DNA of 64,000 bases from Photobacterium sp. GB-56 (GTDB lineage Bacteria > Pseudomonadota > Gammaproteobacteria > Enterobacterales > Vibrionaceae), in NCBI RefSeq assembly GCF_003026105.1, contig NZ_PYNW01000003.1, positions 352,473 to 416,472 on the forward strand, read 5' to 3'. The position numbers were made by a program, and so were the translations under genes. The number at the start of each line of letters is the position of its first letter. Position 1 is the first letter of the stretch. The notes under the pieces were generated by a model. That model made no database searches and had not been told where the DNA came from. It worked only from the letters and a program-made list of their open reading frames with translations. Below, piece after piece: positions 45,256 to 54,389 of this stretch.

Positions 45256-46235
45256 TGCCAACCCTCCATGAGTTCACGAGCGGCATTTACAATGTCATCG
45301 TGTTGGATCATAAAATAATCTTCATTACGATAATAAGGCATGATGGTATCAAACCCTGTTAGGCGTTTAGGCGGTGCTTTCAGTAAGCACATCGCGCTTT
45401 CAGCTACTCTTGTAATGATCTCTGCACCAACACCGCAGGTTTTTGCTGCCTCATGCACCACTAATAAGCGGCCTGTTTTTTCGAGTGATGCTGTAATGGT
45501 CGCCATATCGATAGGTTTGATACTGGCTAAGTCAATCACTTCAAGTTCTATGCCATGATGAGATAAGGTTTCTGCTGCTTGAAGTGATTCGACCACACAA
45601 GCGCCCCAAGTCACTAGGGTAATATCTATTCCTTTTCTCAACGTAAAACATTGCTCAAGCGGTAAAGCGAGACCGTTATTTTCGACATGTGATTTAACGG
45701 TTCGGTAAATCCGTTTGGGTTCAAAGAATAAGATCGGATCGTTACTGCGAATCGCGGCGAGCAGTAATCCATAAGCACGTTGCGGTGAAGAGGGGATCAC
45801 AACTTTTAAGCCCGGAATGTGGGCAAACATTGCTTCGATACTTTCAGAATGATGCTCTGGTGCATGAATGCCTCCACCGAAAGGGGCTCTAAACACAGCA
45901 GGGCAGGTTAAGCGGCCGCGAGTACGATTTCTTAGTCTTGCTGCATGGCATACTAGGTGCTCCATTGCTGGAAAAATAAAGCCTTGAAATTGAAATTCAG
46001 CAATAGGTCGGAGACCCTGTGATGCCATACCAACAGTGACACCAGCAATTAACGATTCTGCCAGTGGTGTATCAATCACACGTTTACAACCAAAAGCTTG
46101 TTTTAAACCGAGTGTGGCACGAAAAACGCCACCATTTTCACCAATGTCTTCACCCAAAATAACGACATTAGGATCGTGTTGCATTTCATAGTGAAGGGCG
46201 AGGTTAACTGCTTCTATTAATGTAATGTCAGCCAT
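45252..46235 (-). CDS. bkdA2: Branched-chain 2-oxoacid dehydrogenase E1 beta
   Basis: A 327-residue transketolase-like subunit beginning MADITLIEAVNLALHYEM, with a strong AGGAGG site before the chosen ATG. Landmarks are VILGEDIGENGGVFRAT, RVIDTPLAE and RAPFGGGIHAPEHHSESIEA. With E1 alpha it forms the thiamine-diphosphate enzyme that decarboxylates the 2-oxoacid. It overlaps E1 alpha by 8 bases and E2 by 4 bases, so the three genes are translationally coupled. Confidence 0.92.
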   Translation of the reverse strand: MADITLIEAVNLALHYEMQHDPNVVILGEDIGENGGVFRATLGLKQAFGCKRVIDTPLAESLIAGVTVGMASQGLRPIAEFQFQGFIFPAMEHLVCHAARLRNRTRGRLTCPAVFRAPFGGGIHAPEHHSESIEAMFAHIPGLKVVIPSSPQRAYGLLLAAIRSNDPILFFEPKRIYRTVKSHVENNGLALPLEQCFTLRKGIDITLVTWGACVVESLQAAETLSHHGIELEVIDLASIKPIDMATITASLEKTGRLLVVHEAAKTCGVGAEIITRVAESAMCLLKAPPKRLTGFDTIMPYYRNEDYFMIQHDDIVNAARELMEGWQ

Positions 46236-47337
46236 TATTCCCTCCTGAATTTTGCTTCTCCATTCGCATCGCTTTACTGATAAGTGCGTCGCGTTGATAG
46301 TGCAGATCGGGATCGGCTTTCTCGTAAAGATAATCGAATGCTGATTCTGGCGCTTGTACAGTGAGAGCAAGGTATTGTTCAACGGCTTGGTTAATACGCT
46401 GATGGCAAATGGCTAACCATTGTGACTCTTCGGTTTCTGACCATAAATTTTGATTGATTAAATAGGTCTTTAATCGAGCAATAGGATCGAATTGCCATGC
46501 TTGTTTGACTTCTTCATCTTCACGATAACGAGAGGCGTCGTCAGCAGTCGTATGATCACAAAGTCGATAACTTATCGCTTCTATTAATGTCGCACCTTTA
46601 CCTTTTCGTGCCTGATCTAAACTTTGTAGAAGGGCATCGTACATGGCAACAATATCATTGCCATCAACCATGATACCTTTGATTCCTGCGCCTTTGGCTT
46701 TATCGACTAAGTGTTCGGCATGACATTGCAAATGCAGTGGTACAGAGATCGCCCACTGATTATTGTTGATTACAAATACTAAGGGGATATTCCAAACACC
46801 AGCGCAATTGAGAGATTCTAAGAAGTCACCTTTTGAGGTTGCTCCATCACCACAAGTGGCAACGGTTGCTCTATGTAATCCTTTGATTTTCATTGCTGCT
46901 GCTATACCGACAGCATGAGTGCATTGTGTTGAAATTGGCACGCAAAATGGCATATCGTCATTATGTGAAATATCAGGGGATGTTGAGGGGAAATTGCTAC
47001 CTAATTCATCGCCGCCCCAGTATTGCAAGTTCTGCAACATACTTATACCCCGCGCCCATAGTGCGGGCATATCACGGTAATAAGGGGCAAGCACATCGGT
47101 AGATTGCATAGCAGAACCAATCGCGATACCAATGGCTTCCGCGCCAAGGTGTGAAGGATAAGTCCCTAACTTTCCTGTTCTTTGTAAGGCAATTGCTTTT
47201 TTATCATAGTGACGAACTAAAACCATATCGCGGTAAAATTGCTGTAGCAATGTATCATTAGCCCACTCAGGAAGAGGGGTGACTAAATGACCACGGTGAT
47301 CTATATAACGATGCATGGGTTGTGTCTGTCTATTCAT
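46228..47337 (-). CDS. bkdA1: Branched-chain 2-oxoacid dehydrogenase E1 alpha
   Basis: A 369-residue subunit beginning MNRQTQPMHRYIDHRG, with AAGGAG upstream of the chosen ATG. The thiamine diphosphate motif is GDGATSKGDFLESLNCAGVW, ending in VINNNQWAIS. The phosphorylation-loop region of E1 proteins is visible as DHTTADDASRYR. It is the first gene of the leftward operon E1 alpha, E1 beta, E2; no E3 (lpd) follows, so a shared E3 from another locus must be used. Confidence 0.92.
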   Translation of the reverse strand: MNRQTQPMHRYIDHRGHLVTPLPEWANDTLLQQFYRDMVLVRHYDKKAIALQRTGKLGTYPSHLGAEAIGIAIGSAMQSTDVLAPYYRDMPALWARGISMLQNLQYWGGDELGSNFPSTSPDISHNDDMPFCVPISTQCTHAVGIAAAMKIKGLHRATVATCGDGATSKGDFLESLNCAGVWNIPLVFVINNNQWAISVPLHLQCHAEHLVDKAKGAGIKGIMVDGNDIVAMYDALLQSLDQARKGKGATLIEAISYRLCDHTTADDASRYREDEEVKQAWQFDPIARLKTYLINQNLWSETEESQWLAICHQRINQAVEQYLALTVQAPESAFDYLYEKADPDLHYQRDALISKAMRMEKQNSGGNNG

Positions 47338-47573
47338 CCCAAGCTCCTTGTGTTTTATCACCTCTTTATTATTTTCTGCTAAGAAGTGAATCGTTATAAC
47401 GGCTTGAACTGGATAATTTAAGTGTAACGAATAGACAGCAACTTGCTTGAGCTTTCTCGTTGATATAACAGTAAACAAAACAATACAGCGAATTTATTGG
47501 AAAAAAGACCTATTGTTTACAAATGGTAGTTAATTATGCTTATCATTGATGTAAATTATGGTCTTTTATGTTG

Positions 47574-48518
47574 CTATGTGTCTGGCGATAATCTTACCCG
47601 GCTAAAACGTGCAAACCGTGGAATACCTCGTTCGGTATACCCGTTGTAACGAAACTGAATGGTAGTGCCAAGGGGGGGAGGGTTTTTGCGTTGTTGTTCA
47701 GTAAAGCCTGTTCCTATCTTAAAGGTTTTATTATTGATTGTTTTTACCCAAATAGATCCCATTAATCCCTGATATTTTCCATTTCCCTTTTCGTAACCAA
47801 TAACAATTGCTTCAGCATCTTGATGTTGTTTGAGTTTTAGTAACTTATTTGTTCTGCCTGCGACATAGTAGTTATTGATATGCTGAAGCATTAAGCCTTC
47901 ACCATGGTTATTAACGATAATATCAAGCCATTGCGTAAGAATACTGATTTCGTTAATACGTTTATGCTCAACTAGATAGAGCACGTTGTTTGGCACTGTA
48001 CTGTGAGTCTGGATAAGTTTAACTAAGCTGTTGTAGCGTTGTTCAAAAGGTAAATCTGATGTAGGTAAATCAAACACCATATACTTGACGTTACGCCATG
48101 CCTTGTCATTAGGGACGTGATCCATGACTATTTTAGTCAGAGCTTGGAATTTACCACGTTGTAGCCACAGTTCACCATCAAGCGCTATTGCGGGTAAGTT
48201 TTTTATAAACCAATGAGGAGCATGGATTTGTCTACCTGATTTTGTCGTAAGTTGTGTGCCATTCCAATAAGCTCTAATGCCATCAAGCTTCTCACTAACA
48301 AGGTATTCTCTGACAGGGAATTCTATATTATCAATAACACTGTTCTTGTCATTAAGGTGCTGTAAATCTAAGGCTTTAGCTTTCATTAATTCAGGGGTTG
48401 ATTGTGCAGAAAATGAAAGTGTCAGCATGACTAATGCTGCGATAGGTGAGAGCGGTTTATTTATATAATTAAGATGTTTTCTTGAGGAAACTTCAGCAGC
48501 AGTCAATATGTTTATCAT
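47574..48518 (-). CDS. Exported ATP-dependent DNA ligase (minimal, LigE type)
   Basis: A 314-residue ligase with an adenylation domain and a C-terminal OB domain only. The nucleotidyl lysine is Lys77 in SEKLDGIRAYW; further motifs are ALDGELW, FDLP, GEGLMLQ and KLLKLKQHQDAEAIVIGY. Residues about 21-40 (PLSPIAALVMLTLSFSAQS) form a signal-peptide-like segment, as in the periplasmic ligases of Vibrio, Haemophilus and Neisseria, which have been linked to handling imported DNA. An AGAGG site precedes the ATG. It is separate from the unknown gene to its right. Confidence 0.88.
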   Translation of the reverse strand: MINILTAAEVSSRKHLNYINKPLSPIAALVMLTLSFSAQSTPELMKAKALDLQHLNDKNSVIDNIEFPVREYLVSEKLDGIRAYWNGTQLTTKSGRQIHAPHWFIKNLPAIALDGELWLQRGKFQALTKIVMDHVPNDKAWRNVKYMVFDLPTSDLPFEQRYNSLVKLIQTHSTVPNNVLYLVEHKRINEISILTQWLDIIVNNHGEGLMLQHINNYYVAGRTNKLLKLKQHQDAEAIVIGYEKGNGKYQGLMGSIWVKTINNKTFKIGTGFTEQQRKNPPPLGTTIQFRYNGYTERGIPRFARFSRVRLSPDT

Positions 48519-48676
48519 CGCCTAACCTCTAAATTATAATTAGTAATAATTAAGGTATTAGACACTTGTGATAATGGAAAATATCAATACGGTTTCATAT
48601 TGAAATAGTGTGTTGTCACTCTAAAATTTCTTCGAGATGATACAAGCATTAACAATTTAATGTGTTTTAAGTATAT

Positions 48677-49231
48677 TTAGTTGTTGTTAAGTCTCGATAA
48701 TGATGTCGTTTTTTTAACTACAACATCCGCCTTTGTTGTATAGCTATCAGCGCAATTATAGAAAGCTTGTGCTTGTTTATGATCAGCAACAAAAGAGAGC
48801 GGTTGCTCTAGTCCTTCTATATAAATCCGCGAGCGGTTGCCGTGAGAGCGAAAAGTATCGATGAATAATTTTGGGCTGACATTATCATTCGCGATAGTCG
48901 TGCTGTAGATGACATTTTTACTATCAATACGTTTGAAAAGGTTATGATCGACTAAGTACTTTATATCTGCTTTAGTTTTATTAAAGATCGGCTCTTGAGT
49001 TAATTTACCTCGAGATGGTGCGGATAAGTCATTGAAATGATATATTTTAATATCAAATTTACTATGGTAGTTAGATGATAACGCCAAAATAATCTTATCT
49101 TGATGTCGCTCTTCTTTTATACGTAACGTACAAGCCGAATTGTTTTGGATATAAACTGAATTTTCAAGCAGAGGCGTTGAAAAAGCAGAAACAGTGAGAA
49201 AAAGTAGTGGTGTAATCATAGTGCGCACCAT
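48677..49231 (-). CDS. Exported protein of unknown function
   Basis: A 184-residue protein starting MVRTMITPLLFLTVSAFSTP, a probable signal peptide. The start is uncertain because none of the nearby ATG codons has a strong ribosome site. The mature part is beta-rich with a Cys near each end (SACTLRI, YNCADS), which could form a disulfide. No family is recognised. It lies upstream of the exported ligase in the same direction, 160 bases away, so cotranscription is possible but not shown. Confidence 0.55.
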   Translation of the reverse strand: MVRTMITPLLFLTVSAFSTPLLENSVYIQNNSACTLRIKEERHQDKIILALSSNYHSKFDIKIYHFNDLSAPSRGKLTQEPIFNKTKADIKYLVDHNLFKRIDSKNVIYSTTIANDNVSPKLFIDTFRSHGNRSRIYIEGLEQPLSFVADHKQAQAFYNCADSYTTKADVVVKKTTSLSRLNNN

Positions 49232-49528
49232 ATAGACATACATCAGTGTAAATCGAGGACAACATTTTGTTCCTACTTTAAACACTAGTGCTTATGGCAA
49301 TCAAAATGTGGCTAACATTACAAACTATTATTTGTAATACACATTATTATTTCTGAGACGGCAATCTAGATTTATAGATAAAGTCTTAAATTAAACTGTA
49401 CGAAGTGAGGTTGTTCGAAACCTTGCTATAAATATGACAATTGATTACATATTAAATGTTAAATTACGCATTTAGATAATAACAAAAATTAAAAATGTGC
49501 TGTTGCTGTATGTTTAGGAGAAAAAAAT

Positions 49529-50221
49529 ATGTCGAGTAGTACTACAGGAAAAACTACAAAACGTAACTGGAAATTGTCGTTACTTCTTGGGTTATTAGCT
49601 GGCGGGGCATTGGGCGCAGGTATACAGCATTACAATAATGTGCCTGTGACGACGGCATATAGTACGTTAAAAAGTGACTATCAGTCAGTAGTTGACGAAC
49701 TCAATAAAGAAAAGTTATCAGTTAAACAGTTAACAGATGAGAAAGCGTTACTTGTTGAAAGCTCTAATCAAAAGTTAGATGCACTAAATTTGCAGTTAGA
49801 TCAACAAAAGGTTCAGCTTGAGCAATTAACACAGCAATTAACTAATATTCAAAAGCAGCAAGAGACAACCCAAAAACTGGTCGTGACCAAAAAGAAACTT
49901 AATAAAGAAGTGGTAGCGCTAAAAACTAAAACCAAGCAACAAAAAGAAGTGATCGATAATTCAAATGTGTTGTTTGAACAAAAATCAAAGACACAGCATG
50001 ATTTAGCTGTAGTTCAAAGGCAAATAGTGGCTCTTAGCCCTGATATAAAAAAAGCAAAAAAAGCATGTGCAGAGTTTAAATCCGGTAATAGCTGGAACTG
50101 GGTATCACAAAAAGATTGTGATAATTACGCGGATTTTCAACAGAAGCTTAATACGTTAAAAGCACAAGAAAGTCAGTTAAAACAGTCGTTAGCTACGCTT
50201 AATAAGAAAATTAATGCGTAA
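49529..50221 (+). CDS. Membrane-anchored coiled-coil protein
   Basis: A 230-residue protein with one N-terminal membrane helix (WKLSLLLGLLAGGALGAGI, about residues 14-32) followed by a long Gln/Lys/Leu-rich coiled coil (about 45-150) and a second helical stretch at the C-terminus. The only Cys pair lies in KKACAEFK and QKDCDNYA, probably a disulfide in the periplasm. AGGAG precedes the ATG. The topology suggests a periplasmic spacer or scaffold. No family is named. Confidence 0.65.
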   Translation: MSSSTTGKTTKRNWKLSLLLGLLAGGALGAGIQHYNNVPVTTAYSTLKSDYQSVVDELNKEKLSVKQLTDEKALLVESSNQKLDALNLQLDQQKVQLEQLTQQLTNIQKQQETTQKLVVTKKKLNKEVVALKTKTKQQKEVIDNSNVLFEQKSKTQHDLAVVQRQIVALSPDIKKAKKACAEFKSGNSWNWVSQKDCDNYADFQQKLNTLKAQESQLKQSLATLNKKINA

Positions 50222-50268
50222 TGGGTTAACCTTTATCAAGGTTCTTTCTGAGTGCTAGGAATAGCCTC

Positions 50269-50334
50269 AAAAAGGCCGCAATGTTGATCTTTTACAGTGA
50301 AGTGACACTATAAAATGAGGCATTGCGGCTTTTT
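50269..50334. terminator. Terminator between convergent genes
   Basis: A stem of AAAAAGGCCGCAATG with CATTGCGGCTTTTT (one bulged G), with a 37-base loop and A/T-runs on both sides, between the genes ending at 50221 and 50347. Confidence 0.7.
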
Positions 50335-50346
50335 ATAATTTAGCTA

Positions 50347-51819
50347 TTAACCTATAGGTTGAGCAAGTGAAGCAGGAAAACCGCGCTGAATGGCAATTTT
50401 TTCCGCATTCGAAACTATTTCTTGTTTATCTAACTGCAAGGTTGTTGAAAAAAGCTGCTCTCTTGTAGTTACATCATCATGATACGAATTGATGATTCCT
50501 TTTGTGATGAGTTCATTCACAATAGCATCGGCTGCTGATAGTGCTGATGAAGCTTTTACAATTTCAGAACGCGCATAGTTGTCACCAGAGAACGATATAT
50601 CTGCAGCACGAAGCGTTGCATCAGTCCCTGGGATTTGCTGAGCGCCAAATAATGGTTTTCCGCCTACAACAGCACTTTTAAATGTATCAACATATTGTGC
50701 GACATGTTTTATCGCTTTTTCTGTACGCTCAATCACTTCTTCTTCAGACCATTGACGGTTTAATTTTTCTTTAAAAGCGTCATTAAGTTTTGGTTGAGCA
50801 GAGGAATGATCAGAGGTTACTAACCCATTTTCAAATAGAGTAATGTCTTTTGTCATTCCATGTAATTGGAAGTAGCCATTAGGGTAAGGTGTGAGTTGAG
50901 CCATGCCTTTTGGCGTACCACGCTCACCATGAATAATCACTTCTGGCCAATGCCCCTCACATTTCTCCCAGCGTGTTACATAAGCGGCTTTAAATTCTAC
51001 CATTCGCTCTCGTGGAATATGAGCAAGATCATCGATTGTGCCAGAACGATAGCCACAAGCATTGATCAAGTAATCAACAGTACATTGTTGCTTATGATTA
51101 TCCTGAGTTTCATAAGTGATTAACCATCGCTGAGTGACTTGGTCAAATTCAACCCCACACACTTTACTTGAAAGTAATACATGACAGTTCTCCATCTGCT
51201 TCAGTGCTAGGGATGCGGTTGCTGCAATTCGAAATACACTTAAACCATACTCTTGTACCATTACGATAGGGTATTTGAATTGATCTAATTGAAGCGATTT
51301 GGCGACAGGGATCATCCAATCATCAGGTGTGACTGGGTATGTTGGATTATCTAAGAGCTTTAACTTTTCTATATCTTGCTGCGAATAGAGAGTGAAGTAA
51401 TCACTAGGCTCACCTAGCACTTTATTCTTACTATCTCGTTTCACCAATTGTTCGTAAGTGGTTTTTAGTAAATCTAAGCGAGGTATTAAATCTAATGCCG
51501 AGCCGTTATCGTCAATGGGCACAGCGATAACAGTTGGGCGAATGTTCGCGGTATGTTTGAACACTCTGAGCGTATCAATCGATTGCTCTAATAGGTTGAG
51601 ACACTGTTGACTAGAGATCTCACGATATAAATTGCCGCCCGCATGAAGATGGCAAATAGGTGGGCCGTTAACGAGACTTATCCCTTCTTCGAATAGATTT
51701 ATTGAAATTCCCAATTCAGCAAGACGAAGTGCAATCGTAGCACCCGCGACCCCTCCACCAATAATACCAACAGTTGAATGGCTAATGCCTTCTGAAGAGT
51801 GGCGCTCTGAAATATTCAT
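50347..51819 (-). CDS. FAD-dependent oxidoreductase (DAO-like)
   Basis: A 490-residue flavoprotein with an N-terminal Rossmann FAD site (VGIIGGGVAGATIALRLAEL, about residues 17-36) and a second dinucleotide-type stretch at YLINACGYRSGTIDD. The layout fits the D-amino-acid oxidase / glycine oxidase-like group, but no substrate can be named. There is no signal peptide. It stands alone, convergent with the coiled-coil gene and followed by the terminator at 50269-50334. Confidence 0.8.
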   Translation of the reverse strand: MNISERHSSEGISHSTVGIIGGGVAGATIALRLAELGISINLFEEGISLVNGPPICHLHAGGNLYREISSQQCLNLLEQSIDTLRVFKHTANIRPTVIAVPIDDNGSALDLIPRLDLLKTTYEQLVKRDSKNKVLGEPSDYFTLYSQQDIEKLKLLDNPTYPVTPDDWMIPVAKSLQLDQFKYPIVMVQEYGLSVFRIAATASLALKQMENCHVLLSSKVCGVEFDQVTQRWLITYETQDNHKQQCTVDYLINACGYRSGTIDDLAHIPRERMVEFKAAYVTRWEKCEGHWPEVIIHGERGTPKGMAQLTPYPNGYFQLHGMTKDITLFENGLVTSDHSSAQPKLNDAFKEKLNRQWSEEEVIERTEKAIKHVAQYVDTFKSAVVGGKPLFGAQQIPGTDATLRAADISFSGDNYARSEIVKASSALSAADAIVNELITKGIINSYHDDVTTREQLFSTTLQLDKQEIVSNAEKIAIQRGFPASLAQPIG

Positions 51820-52357
51820 AATGATTAGGCTTAAATGTGAAATTCAATAGTGGTTATAAGGTTAAAAATTGTATGGCTTTAATTAAGGATGTTAAGCCAA
51901 TTGTATTTTACAAGGATACAGTTACGAGAGAAATATAAAGTTAGATCAAAAGTTAGAACAATCGCACTTATTTTTTTGCTCGCAAAATAGCCGCTTTGTT
52001 TAATTAAGCAGAAATATGAATGAAAAGTGGATATAAAAACCGAGTCAATAGCTGGAAAATAAAATTACACAATCATAAGTACGATAGGGTTTGTTGTTAA
52101 AATGTGATAATTATTTTATTTTATAAAAGCAGTATTTTGATGGGCAATATTCATGAATCTTTTAAATACAACCATTTAAAAAAGTTAAATGTTACAAGAA
52201 ATTTTTTTATTATAGCTTTTTATTTTTATGTTTGGTAAATTAACCCCTGTTTTTTTGAGGTGATACGCAAAAATAAAAACTATGTTTGTATTTGTGAGTT
52301 TAAGCATCTAAAAAAGCACCTGTAGTGGCAATATTCATAAAATAAAGGATAAAAAAC
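51820..52357. other. Intergenic region upstream of ompA
   Basis: About 540 bases, very AT-rich, between the divergent oxidoreductase gene and ompA. Highly expressed ompA genes usually have a long structured leader, and a leader of that kind is plausible here. No distinct hairpin, regulatory site or gene was identified. Confidence 0.4.
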
Positions 52358-53428
52358 ATGTCTAAAGCACGTTTTGCGATTTTACCTCTTGCACTTTTAA
52401 TTTCTGGTGCAGTGAACGCAGCAACTGAAAACCCATTCTACGCTGGCGTTCGTGCTGGCGGCACTCATTACGCTGACTTCGATTCAAAGACAGCAGTTAA
52501 TGGTGGCTTTACTTACGGTAATCCAAGTTCTGAGTTCCGTATTGATCGTGATGATTTCGCTGCAGGTCTATTTATGGGTTACAACGTAACACCATGGTTT
52601 GCAATTGAGGGTGGTTACACTTGGTTAGGTGAAGTGACTCTAAAAGGTGACAAGCATCATGACAAAGGTAAAGTAGAACAACAAGTTATCGACCTTGTAG
52701 GTAAGTTCACTTACCAAGCAACTGATAAAGTAGATCTATACACTAAAGTTGGTGGTGCATGGCAGTTCACTCGTGCTAAAGGCCTTCCAACTCAAACAGA
52801 AACCGATCGTGATGACAGCCTAATTGCAACTGCAGGTCTAGGTGCTGAATACCACTTCACTGATAACCTATCTGCACGTGCTGAATACCAGTACTACCAC
52901 GATATGGAAACTAAGCCGACTGGTACTGATACGAAGGTAAGTTGGGATACTCACTACTACGGTATGAGCCTAGTTTACGGTTGGGGCGCTCCTGCACCAG
53001 TTGTTGTACCAGTAGTTGAAGAAGTTGTTGAAGCTGCAACTGTTCAAGTTGAGCCAATTTCTGTAACAATGCCTTTCGCATTCGACAGCGACACACTAAC
53101 TACAGAAGACCAAGCACGTCTTGAGCCTATCGCTCAGCGTCTAGTTAACTTCCCTAACGCAGAACTAGTTGTTATCGGTCACACTGATAGCCGTGGCTCA
53201 GAAGCTTACAACCAGAAGCTTTCTGAAGAGCGTGCTAAGACTGTAGCGGTATATCTAATGAAGCACTTCAACATCGATGCAAGCCGTGTTAAAGGCGAAG
53301 GCCGTGGTGAGCTAGATCCAGTAGCTTCAAACGACACTGCTGAAGGTCGTGCTCAGAACCGTCGTGTAGATGTAACTACTCCTGGTTTTGAAATCCAAGC
53401 TGAAGTTGCAGAAGCTGTAGTTCAGTAA
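52358..53428 (+). CDS. ompA: OmpA-family outer membrane protein
   Basis: A 356-residue porin-like protein: signal peptide (MSKARFAILPLALLISGAVNA), eight-stranded beta-barrel (about 22-210), a Val/Pro/Glu-rich hinge (PAPVVVPVVEEVVEA), and a C-terminal OmpA peptidoglycan-binding domain (about 225-345). The diaminopimelate-binding Asp277 is in GHTDSRG and the Arg in KLSEERA. Its codon use (few rare codons, many repeated favoured codons) looks typical of a highly expressed gene. It has its own strong terminator. A divergent paralogue lies 1 kb downstream. Confidence 0.94.
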   Translation: MSKARFAILPLALLISGAVNAATENPFYAGVRAGGTHYADFDSKTAVNGGFTYGNPSSEFRIDRDDFAAGLFMGYNVTPWFAIEGGYTWLGEVTLKGDKHHDKGKVEQQVIDLVGKFTYQATDKVDLYTKVGGAWQFTRAKGLPTQTETDRDDSLIATAGLGAEYHFTDNLSARAEYQYYHDMETKPTGTDTKVSWDTHYYGMSLVYGWGAPAPVVVPVVEEVVEAATVQVEPISVTMPFAFDSDTLTTEDQARLEPIAQRLVNFPNAELVVIGHTDSRGSEAYNQKLSEERAKTVAVYLMKHFNIDASRVKGEGRGELDPVASNDTAEGRAQNRRVDVTTPGFEIQAEVAEAVVQ

Positions 53429-53446
53429 TTAACTCTTTTGAGTTAT

Positions 53447-53473
53447 AAAAAAGCGCCGCAAGGCGCTTTTTTT
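53447..53473 (+). terminator. ompA terminator
   Basis: Stem AAAAAGCGCC / GGCGCTTTTT with a 4-base loop and a long T-run, 20 bases after the ompA stop. Confidence 0.92.
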
Positions 53474-53543
53474 ATGTTTGTAATAAAATTTAAAATCAAT
53501 GTTAAACTATTACTTTATCGTAGTTTAATGGTATGAGAGTCGA

Positions 53544-53975
53544 ATGACTATTTGGAAAAGAGAGTTTAGTTTAGCAAGCCTTAATAAAACCTCAGAAAAT
53601 ACATTAATTAAACATTTAGGTATTACCTACTCAACTTTTGACGAAGAATCACTCTCGGCAACAATGCCAGTTGATCACAGAACACACCAGCCACTGGGTA
53701 TGTTACATGGTGGAGCCTCAGTCGTTTTAGCTGAAACATTAGGGTCAGTAGCCGCAAATTTGTGTGTAGATCATGATAAGTACTGCGTTGGCTTAGATAT
53801 TAATGCAAATCATATTCGTGCAATAAGAGAGGGGGTTGTAACTGGCCGTGCTAGTGCTCTTCATTTAGGCGCAACCACACAAGTTTGGCAAATCGAAATA
53901 AGAGATGAAAGACAGCGATTAATTTGTACTAGCCGATTAACAATGGCCGTCATTATTAATAAAAAGAAGAAATAA
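53544..53975 (+). CDS. Hotdog-fold acyl-CoA thioesterase (MenI/YdiI type)
   Basis: A 143-residue single hotdog domain. HGGASVVLAETLGS carries the oxyanion HGG (55-57) and the catalytic Glu64, matching the YdiI/MenI group. That group hydrolyses aromatic or 1,4-dihydroxy-2-naphthoyl-CoA thioesters, the latter a step of menaquinone synthesis. It is followed after 8 bases by a DUF3389 gene in the same direction, so the two are cotranscribed. Confidence 0.88.
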   Translation: MTIWKREFSLASLNKTSENTLIKHLGITYSTFDEESLSATMPVDHRTHQPLGMLHGGASVVLAETLGSVAANLCVDHDKYCVGLDINANHIRAIREGVVTGRASALHLGATTQVWQIEIRDERQRLICTSRLTMAVIINKKKK

Positions 53976-53983
53976 AATAACCG

Positions 53984-54220
53984 ATGATAATAAATTTTGA
54001 ACAAGGTCGAATTATCGCGACTCAACGAGAAGTCGTTGTGAGAATTGATGGAAATTGCAGGATTAACCTTCAAGCACAAGTTGATGAGCTAACACTTATT
54101 TCTGGCGCTAATGTTGTTAGTGCTGTTGGTTGCGGGATTAATTGGTCTATAAAGTTAGATTCGAATGAGCAATTGCAACAACTTGCTAATGAAATAGGTA
54201 TTGCGATTACTATTTATTAA
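53984..54220 (+). CDS. DUF3389-like small protein
   Basis: A 78-residue protein (MIINFEQGRIIATQREVVVR to IAITIY) with an alternating beta pattern and one Cys (AVGCGINWSI). It matches the DUF3389 type found next to a thioesterase gene in Vibrionaceae. There is no signal peptide. It is the second gene of a two-gene unit with the thioesterase. Function unknown. Confidence 0.72.
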   Translation: MIINFEQGRIIATQREVVVRIDGNCRINLQAQVDELTLISGANVVSAVGCGINWSIKLDSNEQLQQLANEIGIAITIY

Positions 54221-54389
54221 CCTTTTTTGCTTTATATTGAATAAAGAATATTAAAATTATCTTTATGAACTAATTTATCTCTGAATAACCTAGTTGAAAT
54301 TATAAATATGGAATATTATTCCCTACAGGAAACATTTACCTCTCATCGGGTATGTTAGAGTAATAATTGAACAATAATAAGAATTTCAC

